DNA from: Aequorivita todarodis
Lineage (GTDB): Bacteria > Bacteroidota > Bacteroidia > Flavobacteriales > Flavobacteriaceae
Length of the DNA stretch: 64,000 bases
Direction: 5' to 3'
Assembly (NCBI RefSeq): GCF_028561335.1
Contig: NZ_JAQQTG010000007.1
Coordinates: 1 to 64,000, forward strand
In this document: piece by piece, positions 35,339-44,098 of the stretch
How the letters are laid out: every line of letters begins with the position of its first letter
Position numbering within the stretch: position 1 is the stretch's first letter
Position numbers and translations under genes: made by a program
Notes under the pieces: generated by a model
Databases searched by the model: none
The model's input: only the letters and a program-made list of their open reading frames with translations
Told to the model about the DNA's origin: nothing

Positions 35339-36613
35339 ATGGCAGTAGACTTACTACTTGGATTGCAATGGGGCGACGAAGGCAAAGGAAAAATTGTCGA
35401 TGTCCTAACAAAAAACTATGATATAATCGCGCGTTTTCAGGGCGGGCCGAATGCGGGCCACACTTTGGAATTTGATGGCCACAAGCACGTCTTGCACACC
35501 ATTCCCAGTGGAATTTTTCACGAGGGAACTATCAATTTGGTGGGGAACGGCGTGGTGATTGACCCCGTAATTTTCAAAAGGGAGCTCGATAATCTTGCAA
35601 AATTCAATTTAGACCTTAAAAAGAGCCTGCTTATTTCGCGAAAGGCGCATCTTATTTTGCCAACCCATCGTTTATTGGACGCTGCTTCCGAAGCTTCAAA
35701 AGGAAAAGCGAAGATTGGCTCAACGCTTAAGGGCATTGGCCCAACTTATATGGACAAGACCGGTCGCAACGGCATGCGTGTCGGCGATTTGGAAATGGAC
35801 AACTGGCAGGAGAAGTACCGCGCTCTGGCAGATAAGCACGAAGCGATGATTGATTTTTACAATGTGGATGTACAATACGATTTGGCAGACCTTGAAGCAG
35901 AATTCTTCAAAGCGGTTGAAGTATTAAAAAGCCTGACATTTATTGATAGCGAGGAATATTTGCACCAAGCCCAAAAAGATGGCAAAACCATTCTTGCCGA
36001 AGGCGCTCAGGGGTCTTTGCTCGATATAGATTTTGGCACCTATCCCTTCGTAACCTCATCAAACACTACGGCCGCAGGAGCGTGTACCGGTTTGGGAATA
36101 GCTCCCGGAAAAATAAAGGAAGTATTCGGAATTTTTAAGGCTTACACCACTCGCGTGGGCAGTGGCCCCTTCCCTACCGAACTTTTTGACGAAGATGGCG
36201 AAACCATGGGCCGTGTGGGCAATGAATTTGGCGCAACTACAGGCCGTCCGCGCCGTTGTGGCTGGTTGGATTTGGTAGCGCTTCGCTATGCAGTGCAAGT
36301 AAATGGCGTTACCCAATTGATTATGATGAAAGGCGACGTGTTGAGTGGTTTCGACACACTTAAAGTATGTACTGCCTATAACTATAAAGGTGAAACAATC
36401 CATCATTTTCCGTATAATATTGAGGCCGAAAACGTAACGCCCGTATATACTGAAATGAAGGGCTGGCAAGCAGACTTAACCAAAATGACAGAAGCCTCGC
36501 AAATGCCACAGGCCTTGAACGATTATATCGATTTCTTGGAAAAAGAGCTAAAAGTGCCGATTAAAATTGTTTCCGTAGGGCCGGACAGAAAGCAAACCAT
36601 TCATCGGGGTTAG
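35339..36613 (+). CDS. purA: Adenylosuccinate synthetase
   Basis: 424 residues. The GTP/IMP-binding start LLLGLQWGDEGKGKIVDVL, the catalytic His in GGPNAGHTLEFDGHKHVLHTIPSG, KGIGPTYMDKTGRNGMRVGDL and GATTGRPRRCGWLDLVALRY are all conserved. It joins IMP and aspartate with GTP hydrolysis in the first committed step to AMP. Length is normal. Confidence 0.98.
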   Translation: MAVDLLLGLQWGDEGKGKIVDVLTKNYDIIARFQGGPNAGHTLEFDGHKHVLHTIPSGIFHEGTINLVGNGVVIDPVIFKRELDNLAKFNLDLKKSLLISRKAHLILPTHRLLDAASEASKGKAKIGSTLKGIGPTYMDKTGRNGMRVGDLEMDNWQEKYRALADKHEAMIDFYNVDVQYDLADLEAEFFKAVEVLKSLTFIDSEEYLHQAQKDGKTILAEGAQGSLLDIDFGTYPFVTSSNTTAAGACTGLGIAPGKIKEVFGIFKAYTTRVGSGPFPTELFDEDGETMGRVGNEFGATTGRPRRCGWLDLVALRYAVQVNGVTQLIMMKGDVLSGFDTLKVCTAYNYKGETIHHFPYNIEAENVTPVYTEMKGWQADLTKMTEASQMPQALNDYIDFLEKELKVPIKIVSVGPDRKQTIHRG

Positions 36614-36639
36614 GGATTTGGGATTAGGGATTAGGGTCC

Positions 36640-36651
36640 CGATAGCTATCG
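36640..36651. repeat. Palindrome CGATAGCTATCG in a short-repeat gap
   Basis: A perfect 12-bp palindrome between purA and the OstA-like gene, set in repeats of GGGATTAGGGATT type (36610-36668). Confidence 0.7.
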
Positions 36652-36681
36652 AGATGGGATTTGGGATTTTAAAAATATCAT

Positions 36682-38442
36682 TTGAAAATAAATTCGATAT
36701 ATAGTTTTTTTCTTCTTTTTTTCCTCTTCTTCGGAATAAATGGTTCCGCACAGGAAAAACAAAAGGTGGATATACAGTCCGGTTACCTTGAAATAAGGCC
36801 CGAATTTCCCGATGCCGCCATTTACACCAAAGACGAAACCGGGCAGGTGTATATCGTACACGAAGGTGTGGAAATGTGGTGCGACCAAGCTTTTGTTTAC
36901 CTAAAAAATAATTTCGTAAAAGCCTATGGCGATGTGCGGATTACGCAAGGCGATACCGTCTCAATGAACAGCAAATACGCTGAATACAACGGAAACACGC
37001 AGTTTGCCTTTGCCAGCGGTGATGTAGTTTTAACAGAACCGAAAACCACCCTTAAAACAGATACGCTTTATTTCGACAGGATAAAACAACAGGCCTATTA
37101 CAGGACTGGTGGCACGGTGCAGGATACTTCCAGCGTTTTGACCAGCCGTTCGGGAAGGTATTTTGCCGAAAGTAAAAAGTACCAATTTCTTCAAAATGTT
37201 AAAATCGTAAACCCGAAATATACTGTAAACAGTAACCAACTCGATTTTTATTCCGAAACTGGCGATGCGTATCTTTACGGCCCTTCCACCATTGTGAGCG
37301 AAACCAGTACCGTTTATTGTGAACGTGGTTATTACGATACGCGCGGCGATACGGGCTATTTCGTAAAAAATTCAAAAGTAGATTACGAAAACCGAACGCT
37401 TTACGGCGACAGCATCTACTTTGACCGAAACAAAAGTTTTGCCTCTGCCACCAATAATATTCGTGTTTTGGATACCATCAACAAAAGTGTAATCCGCGGC
37501 CATTACGCCGAAGTTTACCGCGAAAAGGATTCGGTTTTTATTACGAAAAGAGCCGTGGCAATCACGGTTCGCGATGGCGATTCCATTTATGTGCACGCTG
37601 ATACGCTTCGGGTTACGGGCAAACCTGAGAATAGAATTGTAAAAGGATTTTATCGCGCCCGGCTTTTCAAACCCGGAAAAGAAGGCGACGACCCCACCAG
37701 CGGAAAATGTGACAGTATTTACGTCAACGAAAAAAGGGGAATTACAAAACTATTGCGAAACCCAGTTTTGTGGAGCGGCGAAAACCAAATGATTGGCGAT
37801 ACCATCCACATTCTTTCAGATACGATAACGGATAAACTGGATACGCTCAAGGTTTTCAACAATGCTTTTTTGGTGCAAAAAGACAGCATGGGCTTCAATC
37901 AGGTTAAGGGCGAACGGCTTATCGGACTTTTTACAAATAATGAACTGGACACGGTAAACATCAACAAAAACGCACAAGTAATCTATTATTCCCGAGATGA
38001 TAACGAGAAATTGGTCGGTATAAACAATACGGTTTCCAGTTCCATTCAAATGTATTTGGAAGAGCAGCAAATTACCGGAATCAGGTTTATAAAAAAGGCA
38101 GATGGGAAAGTGTATCCGCCGTCAATGCTGCCTGAGAATGCGAGAATTCTTCCCGGGTTTCAATGGCGGGGCGATGAACGATTGTATTCCGTGGAAGATT
38201 TATTTAAAGGAAAACCCGCACCCATACTCCCAAAAATTAAGGGAATCCCACTGCCGAAGGACGAGGGTGAATTTTTTGAGGATATTCCCGAAGACGAAAT
38301 TGAACTTCCCGAAGAGTCCAAACTTTCCCCAAAAGATTTACAAAACCGACCGGACGACCCCAAACCCGAAACTTTGGAAAGCGAGGCGAAGCGGGATTCC
38401 ATTCAGCAGAAAGCTAATGATTCCATTCAAACCGGGAACTAA
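36682..38442 (+). CDS. OstA-like LPS-transport-related protein
   Basis: 586 residues starting from a TTG at 36682; no ATG lies ahead of the signal peptide (KINSIYSFFLLFFLFFGINGSAQ). The body is a long chain of OstA/LptA-like beta repeats: VYIVHEGVEMWCDQAFVYLKNN, YGDVRITQGDTVSMNSKYAEY, ALYFDR-type strands and SGDVVLTEPKTTLKTDTLYFD. The acidic C-terminus (EDIPEDEIELPEESK) is low-complexity. LptA/LptC-like proteins bridge lipid A across the periplasm. In Bacteroidota this protein is regularly next to housekeeping genes. The stop overlaps the next ATG by 1 nt (TAATG). Confidence 0.82.
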   Translation: MKINSIYSFFLLFFLFFGINGSAQEKQKVDIQSGYLEIRPEFPDAAIYTKDETGQVYIVHEGVEMWCDQAFVYLKNNFVKAYGDVRITQGDTVSMNSKYAEYNGNTQFAFASGDVVLTEPKTTLKTDTLYFDRIKQQAYYRTGGTVQDTSSVLTSRSGRYFAESKKYQFLQNVKIVNPKYTVNSNQLDFYSETGDAYLYGPSTIVSETSTVYCERGYYDTRGDTGYFVKNSKVDYENRTLYGDSIYFDRNKSFASATNNIRVLDTINKSVIRGHYAEVYREKDSVFITKRAVAITVRDGDSIYVHADTLRVTGKPENRIVKGFYRARLFKPGKEGDDPTSGKCDSIYVNEKRGITKLLRNPVLWSGENQMIGDTIHILSDTITDKLDTLKVFNNAFLVQKDSMGFNQVKGERLIGLFTNNELDTVNINKNAQVIYYSRDDNEKLVGINNTVSSSIQMYLEEQQITGIRFIKKADGKVYPPSMLPENARILPGFQWRGDERLYSVEDLFKGKPAPILPKIKGIPLPKDEGEFFEDIPEDEIELPEESKLSPKDLQNRPDDPKPETLESEAKRDSIQQKANDSIQTGN

Positions 38443-39626
38443 TGACTGAGGATTTCTACAAATACCAAGCCCAGACCACGCCACATCCGCTGGCGCTGGA
38501 AATTTCGCACGCCGAAGGAAGTTACATTTACGATACTTCCGGCAAAAAGCATTTGGATTTTGTAGCGGGAGTTTCCGCCTGCACGCTGGGGCATTGCCAT
38601 CCGCGCGTTGTTTCGGCAATAAAAACGCAAGCTGAAAAATATCTGCACGTCATGGTTTATGGCGAATATATTCAAGAACCCGCCGTGGAACTTGCAAAAC
38701 TACTGGCCAATAATCTTCCGCAAAACCTAAACACAACTTATTTGGTAAACAGCGGCACCGAAGCTATCGAAGGCGCGTTAAAACTCGCCCGCCGCGCAAC
38801 GGGCAGAACGCAAATTCTTTACGCAAATAATGCCTACCACGGCAACACCATGGGCTCGATGAGCGTCATGGGCTATGAAGAGCGCAAAAATGCATTCAAA
38901 CCTTTAGTTCCGGATTGCTTCCCTGTAAATTTCAATGGTGAAGCAGACCTTCAAAAAATAACCACGGAAACGGCTGCTATTATTTTGGAAACCATCCAAG
39001 GCGGCGCAGGCTTTATCCAGCCCGAAAATGATTATCTGAAAAAAGTGCGAAAGCGTTGTGATGAAACCGGGACGCTTTTGATTTTGGACGAAATTCAACC
39101 CGGATTTGGAAGGACCGGCAAACTTTTCGCTTTTGAACATTTCGGCATCGTGCCCGATATTTTAGTGATGGGAAAAGGCATGGGCGGCGGCTTGCCCATC
39201 GGTGCTTTTACGGCTTCACACGAAGTGATGGCACTGCTTCAGGACAACCCAAAGCTGGGGCATATTACCACTTTTGGCGGAAATCCCGTGATTGCGGCTG
39301 CCGCTTTGGCAACCCTTCAGGAATTGACGGAAACTGATATTGTTCAGCAAACACTTCAAAAAGAAAAACTTTTAAGAAAATTGCTGGAACATTCGCTAAT
39401 AAAGGAAGTTCGGGGTCGAGGCCTGATGCTTGCCGCAATGGTTGAAAGTCCCGAAATCGCTTCCGAAGTAATCCTGGCTTGCAAAGAGCGCGGATTGGTG
39501 CTTTTTTGGCTTCTTTTTGAAGGTCGGGCCATCCGTATTACGCCGCCACTGACAATCAGCAATGACGAAATTGAGGAGGGCTGTAAAATACTGACAGACG
39601 TTCTAAACTCCCTTCAAAAGAGATAG
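38442..39626 (+). CDS. Class III PLP-dependent aminotransferase
   Basis: 394 residues. It shows the acetylornithine/ornithine-aminotransferase-like fold: YIYDTSGKKHLDFVAGVS, NSGTEAIEGALKLARRATGR, LILDEIQPGFGRTGKLFAFEHFGIVPDI, then the PLP Lys in VMGKGMGGGLPIGA, and TFGGNPVIAAAAL. It moves an amino group between an amino acid or polyamine and 2-oxoglutarate. The substrate is not decided by sequence alone; arginine-pathway genes are not nearby. It is translationally coupled to the OstA-like gene. Confidence 0.92.
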   Translation: MTEDFYKYQAQTTPHPLALEISHAEGSYIYDTSGKKHLDFVAGVSACTLGHCHPRVVSAIKTQAEKYLHVMVYGEYIQEPAVELAKLLANNLPQNLNTTYLVNSGTEAIEGALKLARRATGRTQILYANNAYHGNTMGSMSVMGYEERKNAFKPLVPDCFPVNFNGEADLQKITTETAAIILETIQGGAGFIQPENDYLKKVRKRCDETGTLLILDEIQPGFGRTGKLFAFEHFGIVPDILVMGKGMGGGLPIGAFTASHEVMALLQDNPKLGHITTFGGNPVIAAAALATLQELTETDIVQQTLQKEKLLRKLLEHSLIKEVRGRGLMLAAMVESPEIASEVILACKERGLVLFWLLFEGRAIRITPPLTISNDEIEEGCKILTDVLNSLQKR

Positions 39627-39767
39627 ATGTTGCGCAAAGCCTTTGTTTACAGAGGTTTACAAACAAACCTACTGTTGATAAGTCCGTTAACAATAAACGC
39701 GGCATAACAATTGAACTTATTTATACATTATTATCTTTAAAATAGAAGAAACCGTTAAACCGTGCGT

Positions 39768-41168
39768 ATGCAATTAAGTTCAAACGAGCATAACAACTTC
39801 TCGCTGGAAAGATTCGAATCTATGCTGAAAACCAACAGCGTTCTGTTTTTCGACTCAGAGGAATTTGAGGAAATAGTGCATCACTACCTTGAAAATGGAA
39901 AAATTGCACTTGCCAAAAAAGCGACCAAATTAGGGTTGGAACAACACCCATCCTCCACAAACCTTAAGCTTTTCCAAATAGAAATGTACATTTTTGAAAA
40001 CCAATTGGAAGTCGCCGAAGAACTTTTGGACGAACTATACCAATTGGAACAAAGCAACGAGGAAATCTACATCCAAAAGGCGAACATTTTCTCGCGCCGC
40101 GACATGCACAAAGAAGCCATTACCCTGCTGGAACAGGCCTTGGAGATTACTATGGATGAGGCTGATGTATTGTCGTTGCTGGGAATGGAATATTTATTTC
40201 TGGAAGATTACGAAAACGCCAAGCTCTATTTTATGAGATGTTTGGAAGAAGACGAGGAAGATTATTCTGCACTCTACAATATTATTTACTGCTTTGAATT
40301 CTTGGATGAATACGAAGCGGCCATCGATTATTTGAATGATTTTCTCAATAAAAACCCGTATTGCGAAGTTGCGTGGCACCAAGTAGGCAAACAGTATTAT
40401 GAACTGAAGGACTATAAAAAAGCCCTTGCCGCCTTTGATTTCGCCATAATCAGCGACGACCGTTTTATAGGCGCTTACCTTGAAAAAGGAAGAGTGCTCG
40501 AAAAACTGAAACGATATGAAGAAGCCATTGAAAGCTACTCCATTACCTTAGGACTCGACGACCCAACTTCCTACGCACTATTGCGAATAGGGAAATGCTA
40601 CGAAAAATTGGGCAACGCCGAAATGGCGATCCAGTTTTATACAAAATGTGTGGAGGAAGATTCCCTACTGGACAAAGGTTGGATAGCCATTACCGATTTT
40701 TACATAAAAAACAAACAATATCAAAAAGCGCTTTATTATATAGAAAAAGCCATCAATATTGACAGTGAAAACGTGCTTTATTGGAAGCGTTATGCCAAAA
40801 TAAACAATAAACTCAACCTATTTGAGGAAGCGGAAGTCGGTTTCAGAAAGGCGTTGGAATTGGGCAATTATGAATTGGAATCTTGGTTAACGCGCGGTGA
40901 TATTTTGACCAATCTCGGTGAATTTGAGGCTGCAGTGAACAATTTCAATCAATCTTTGGAATTCTATCCGGAACACGCCGAAATAGAATACCGTCTTTCA
41001 GGCCTTTATTTCACATTGAACGAAAATGACAAAGGCGCGTTCCACTTAAAAAATGCCCTAAAATCTGAGCCCGAATTCTTGATGATTATTGAGGAACTTT
41101 TTCCGCAGGTTTACCAAATGCCAGCGGTAGTGGAAATAATCAAACAACACAAAAATCCTTCGCTTTAA
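39768..41168 (+). CDS. Tetratricopeptide-repeat protein
   Basis: 466 residues from the ATG at 39768 (an in-frame GTG precedes it by two codons). The whole length is a solenoid of roughly a dozen TPR units, for example AVDYLNDFL-type, VAWHQVGKQYYELKDYKKALAAFD, AYLEKGRVLEKLKRYEEAIESY and VLYWKRYAKINNKLNLFEEAE, read in segments. There is no signal peptide, so it is a cytoplasmic scaffold. No partner is evident. A TTG and TATCTTTA pair in the preceding gap is a fair promoter match. Confidence 0.9.
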   Translation: MQLSSNEHNNFSLERFESMLKTNSVLFFDSEEFEEIVHHYLENGKIALAKKATKLGLEQHPSSTNLKLFQIEMYIFENQLEVAEELLDELYQLEQSNEEIYIQKANIFSRRDMHKEAITLLEQALEITMDEADVLSLLGMEYLFLEDYENAKLYFMRCLEEDEEDYSALYNIIYCFEFLDEYEAAIDYLNDFLNKNPYCEVAWHQVGKQYYELKDYKKALAAFDFAIISDDRFIGAYLEKGRVLEKLKRYEEAIESYSITLGLDDPTSYALLRIGKCYEKLGNAEMAIQFYTKCVEEDSLLDKGWIAITDFYIKNKQYQKALYYIEKAINIDSENVLYWKRYAKINNKLNLFEEAEVGFRKALELGNYELESWLTRGDILTNLGEFEAAVNNFNQSLEFYPEHAEIEYRLSGLYFTLNENDKGAFHLKNALKSEPEFLMIIEELFPQVYQMPAVVEIIKQHKNPSL

Positions 41169-41203
41169 TTTCTGTATTTTTGGGGTTTTAGCAAAATAGA
41201 CCT

Positions 41204-42199
41204 ATGCCTCAAAGGAATTTTTTTCAGTATTTAATTATTACCGCAAAAGGCCTCGCCATGGGCGCTGCCGATGTTGTCCCTGGCGTTTCGGGCGGTACCA
41301 TCGCCTTCATTTCCGGAATTTATGAAGAATTGATAGAAACCATCCATAAATTGGATCTCGGGTTCTTCAAAATCTGGAAAGCTGACGGTTTTTTAAAAGC
41401 GTGGAAACATTATAACCTCGGGTTTCTTTTGGCGCTGTTTTCGGGAGTTTTTATCAGTATCATTTCCTTGGCAAAATTGATTACTTGGCTTTTGGAGGTT
41501 TACCCAATTATGGTCTGGTCGTTCTTTTTCGGGTTGGTAATTGCCAGTATTGTTTACGTGGGCAAACAAATTACCAACTGGCGATTGGCGGTAATCGGCG
41601 CTCTTATTTTAGCTTCCTTTCTGTCCTATTTAATAACTATTGCAGATCCTATCGGTTCTCCGGAAAGCATTTGGTTTCTGTTTCTGGCCGGCTTTATTGC
41701 TATAATCGCAATGATACTTCCCGGAATCTCGGGTGCTTTTATTCTTTTGCTCTTGGGGGCTTACACAGCCGTTATCGGGATCGTGACCCAATTGGGCGAG
41801 GGAATAACAACATTAAATGGCTCGCTTTTTTTGAGCGCCCTTGGAAAACTTCTAATATTTGGAGTTGGAGCTATTTTAGGGTTAAAGATGTTTTCGCGGG
41901 TATTGAACTGGATGTTCAAGCACCACAAAAATTTAATACTTGCGGTACTTACCGGTTTTATGATTGGCGCGCTGAACAAGATTTGGCCATGGAAGGAAGT
42001 TTTGCAATACCGATTGAACCATGCCGGAGAACAAATTCCCTTTATTGAAAGAAGCATATTTCCGCAAAATTATGAGGGCAATCCACAAATTTTGTACGCT
42101 ATAATTTTTGCCGTTATAGGCTTTCTGACAATCTTTTTATTGGAAAGAATCGCCGTAAATAAAGTCGCAGTTTCCAGCACCAATAAACAACCCAATTAA
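41204..42199 (+). CDS. DUF368 membrane protein (undecaprenyl-phosphate flippase type)
   Basis: 331 residues, about nine transmembrane helices. The family opening GLAMGAADVVPGVSGGTIAFISGIYEELI and the second repeat PGISGAFILLLLGAY mark the DUF368 (PopT) inverted-repeat fold. Proteins of this family have been reported to return undecaprenyl phosphate across the membrane for reuse in cell-wall and glycan synthesis. It is followed by a second DUF368 gene after a 50-bp gap filled by a tandem repeat. Confidence 0.92.
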   Translation: MPQRNFFQYLIITAKGLAMGAADVVPGVSGGTIAFISGIYEELIETIHKLDLGFFKIWKADGFLKAWKHYNLGFLLALFSGVFISIISLAKLITWLLEVYPIMVWSFFFGLVIASIVYVGKQITNWRLAVIGALILASFLSYLITIADPIGSPESIWFLFLAGFIAIIAMILPGISGAFILLLLGAYTAVIGIVTQLGEGITTLNGSLFLSALGKLLIFGVGAILGLKMFSRVLNWMFKHHKNLILAVLTGFMIGALNKIWPWKEVLQYRLNHAGEQIPFIERSIFPQNYEGNPQILYAIIFAVIGFLTIFLLERIAVNKVAVSSTNKQPN

Positions 42200-42203
42200 C
42201 TCC

Positions 42204-42235
42204 TAACCCTTAACACTTAACCCTTAACACTTAAC
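42204..42235. repeat. 14-bp tandem repeat (TAACCCTTAACACT)
   Basis: Two complete units and a partial third fill most of the gap between the two DUF368 genes. Confidence 0.9.
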
Positions 42236-42249
42236 TTTCAAACCAACCC

Positions 42250-43272
42250 GTGTACGAAAATCGCTCCTTCTCCGATAAAGCTTGGCTGGTCCTAAAAGGG
42301 CTGGGAATGGGCGCGGCCAATAAGGTGCCCGGTGTGTCGGGGGGCGTTGTGGCTTTTGTGGCAGGTTTTTATGAGGAATTTATTTATTCGCTTCAAAAAA
42401 TTAACAGAAAAGCCTTCAAGCTGCTTATCGGCGGCCGTTATAAAAGCCTGTACCGCTACACGAACGGGCAATTCCTGAGTTTGTTGATCTTGGGAATGGT
42501 CGTCAGTTATTTCAGTATTTCCAAGGTTCTTGATTATTTAATTGACCATTACGAACTTTATGTTTGGAGCGCCTTTTTCGGTATGATAATAGGCTCCATT
42601 TATTTTATTGCAAAGGATTTTGGCGAATGGAACCGAAAATATGTAGCTTATCTGCTGTGCGGGGTCATAGCGGGTGTGGCAATAAGTTTTTTGGAACCCG
42701 CAAAGGAGAACAGCAATTTGTTTTTTGTGTTTTTCTGTGGAATTATCAGCGTTTCGGGAATGACCTTGCCCGGACTTTCGGGTTCTTTCATTTTGATCCT
42801 TTTGGGGAATTATGTATTGCTATTGGTAGATGCCGTAAATGCACTTTTTGACACGTTCGCCGATATTTTTCAGTGGGATTTCGTTTGGATTTACGATCCC
42901 GAAAGGATTGAACTTTTAAAGGTTTTGGCAGTTTTTTCCTTGGGCTCCTTGGTTGGTTTGGTTTCCCTTTCACATTTGTTGGCGTATGTTTTGAAACGGT
43001 TCAAAAAAGCTACTTATGCCGTTATCATCGGGTTTATCGCCGGTTCGCTGGGCGTGGTGTGGCCGTGGAAAGAAGAAAAATATGTCTTTGACAGCTTGGG
43101 AAAAATAAAACTTGACGCCAATGGAAGAGAAATAATAACAGGCTACACCCGCTATTTCCCTGAAAACTTTGGCACTGAAACCACCCTGGCCATCGTATTT
43201 ATGATCGTGGGAGCGGCTATTGTGCTAAGCCTGGACTGGTATGATAATTATAAAAAGAAACCGCGTGTCTAA
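42250..43272 (+). CDS. DUF368 membrane protein, second paralogue
   Basis: 340 residues from a GTG start. It is a multi-pass membrane protein with GLGMGAANKVPGVSGGVVAFVAGFYEEFI and SGMTLPGLSGSFILILLGNY, the same two marks as the previous gene, at moderate identity. It carries a longer loop (DIFQWDFVWIYDPERIELLK). Both members of the pair are retained, so they probably have separate lipid or condition preferences. The end overlaps the start of aroE. Confidence 0.92.
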   Translation: MYENRSFSDKAWLVLKGLGMGAANKVPGVSGGVVAFVAGFYEEFIYSLQKINRKAFKLLIGGRYKSLYRYTNGQFLSLLILGMVVSYFSISKVLDYLIDHYELYVWSAFFGMIIGSIYFIAKDFGEWNRKYVAYLLCGVIAGVAISFLEPAKENSNLFFVFFCGIISVSGMTLPGLSGSFILILLGNYVLLLVDAVNALFDTFADIFQWDFVWIYDPERIELLKVLAVFSLGSLVGLVSLSHLLAYVLKRFKKATYAVIIGFIAGSLGVVWPWKEEKYVFDSLGKIKLDANGREIITGYTRYFPENFGTETTLAIVFMIVGAAIVLSLDWYDNYKKKPRV

Positions 43273-43996
43273 ATTTGGATTGATCGGAAAAAACATCGGC
43301 TATTCTTTTTCAAAAACTTTCTTTTCCGAAAAATTTGAGAAGGAAAATCTGGATCACACATACGAGAATTTCGATATTCCTTCAATAGCATTTTTCCCGA
43401 GGATAATTTCCGAAACTCCTTCTTTAAAAGGCGTAAACGTTACCATTCCCTATAAAGAAGAAGTGATTAATTTTCTGGATGAACTGGATGAAGAGGCAAA
43501 AAAAATTGGCGCCGTAAACACTGTTAAAATTTCTGAAAAAGGAAAACGCATCGGCTATAATACGGACCATTTCGGTTTTCAGAAATCGTTGGAAGCCTTT
43601 TTACCACTTCAACAGAAAACCGCGCTTATATTGGGCACGGGCGGCGCTTCAAAAGCTGTTGCGTATGCTTTGGACAAGTTGGGTTTCGAATTCAAATTTG
43701 CAAGCAGGAAAAAAACAACTGCCGGTTTGCTATATTCTGAATTGGACCGATCAACCGTTGAAAACCATCTTTTAATAGTAAACTGCACCCCGCTTGGCAC
43801 CTTTCCGAATATCGCTGATTGTCCGCCACTTCCCTATCAATTTCTCACAAAAAACCATCTGCTTTTCGACCTAATCTACAATCCCGCCGAGACCGAATTT
43901 TTAAAACGTGGAAAACTTCAGGGCACAAAAACCAGCAATGGTTTGAGAATGTTGGAATTACAGGCCGAAAAAGCCTGGGAAATCTGGAATTCATAA
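43265..43996 (+). CDS. aroE: Shikimate dehydrogenase
   Basis: 243 residues using the GTG at 43265, which gives the normal start (V)SKFGLIGKNIGYSFS; an ATG at 43241 would add eight residues overlapping the DUF368 gene. The substrate motif SFSKTFF, GVNVTIPYKEEV with the catalytic Lys, the partner Asp in YNTDHFGF, and the NADP-binding GTGGASKAVAYAL are present. It reduces 3-dehydroshikimate to shikimate in aromatic amino-acid synthesis. Start and preceding stop overlap by 8 bp. Confidence 0.96.
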   Translation: MSKFGLIGKNIGYSFSKTFFSEKFEKENLDHTYENFDIPSIAFFPRIISETPSLKGVNVTIPYKEEVINFLDELDEEAKKIGAVNTVKISEKGKRIGYNTDHFGFQKSLEAFLPLQQKTALILGTGGASKAVAYALDKLGFEFKFASRKKTTAGLLYSELDRSTVENHLLIVNCTPLGTFPNIADCPPLPYQFLTKNHLLFDLIYNPAETEFLKRGKLQGTKTSNGLRMLELQAEKAWEIWNS

Positions 43997-44098
43997 AATT
44001 CGCATAAAAAAACCCAAAAAAAAGCTGTGTGCTTTGCCAATTGCGCAGTTGTTAGTATCTTGACCCTCCAAGAAAAACGAACCTAAACATTGAAACAA

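Noticed and set aside
41485-42048. Open frame of 187 codons inside the first DUF368 gene
   Set aside because: Shadow frame of a membrane protein gene whose own frame shows conserved motifs.
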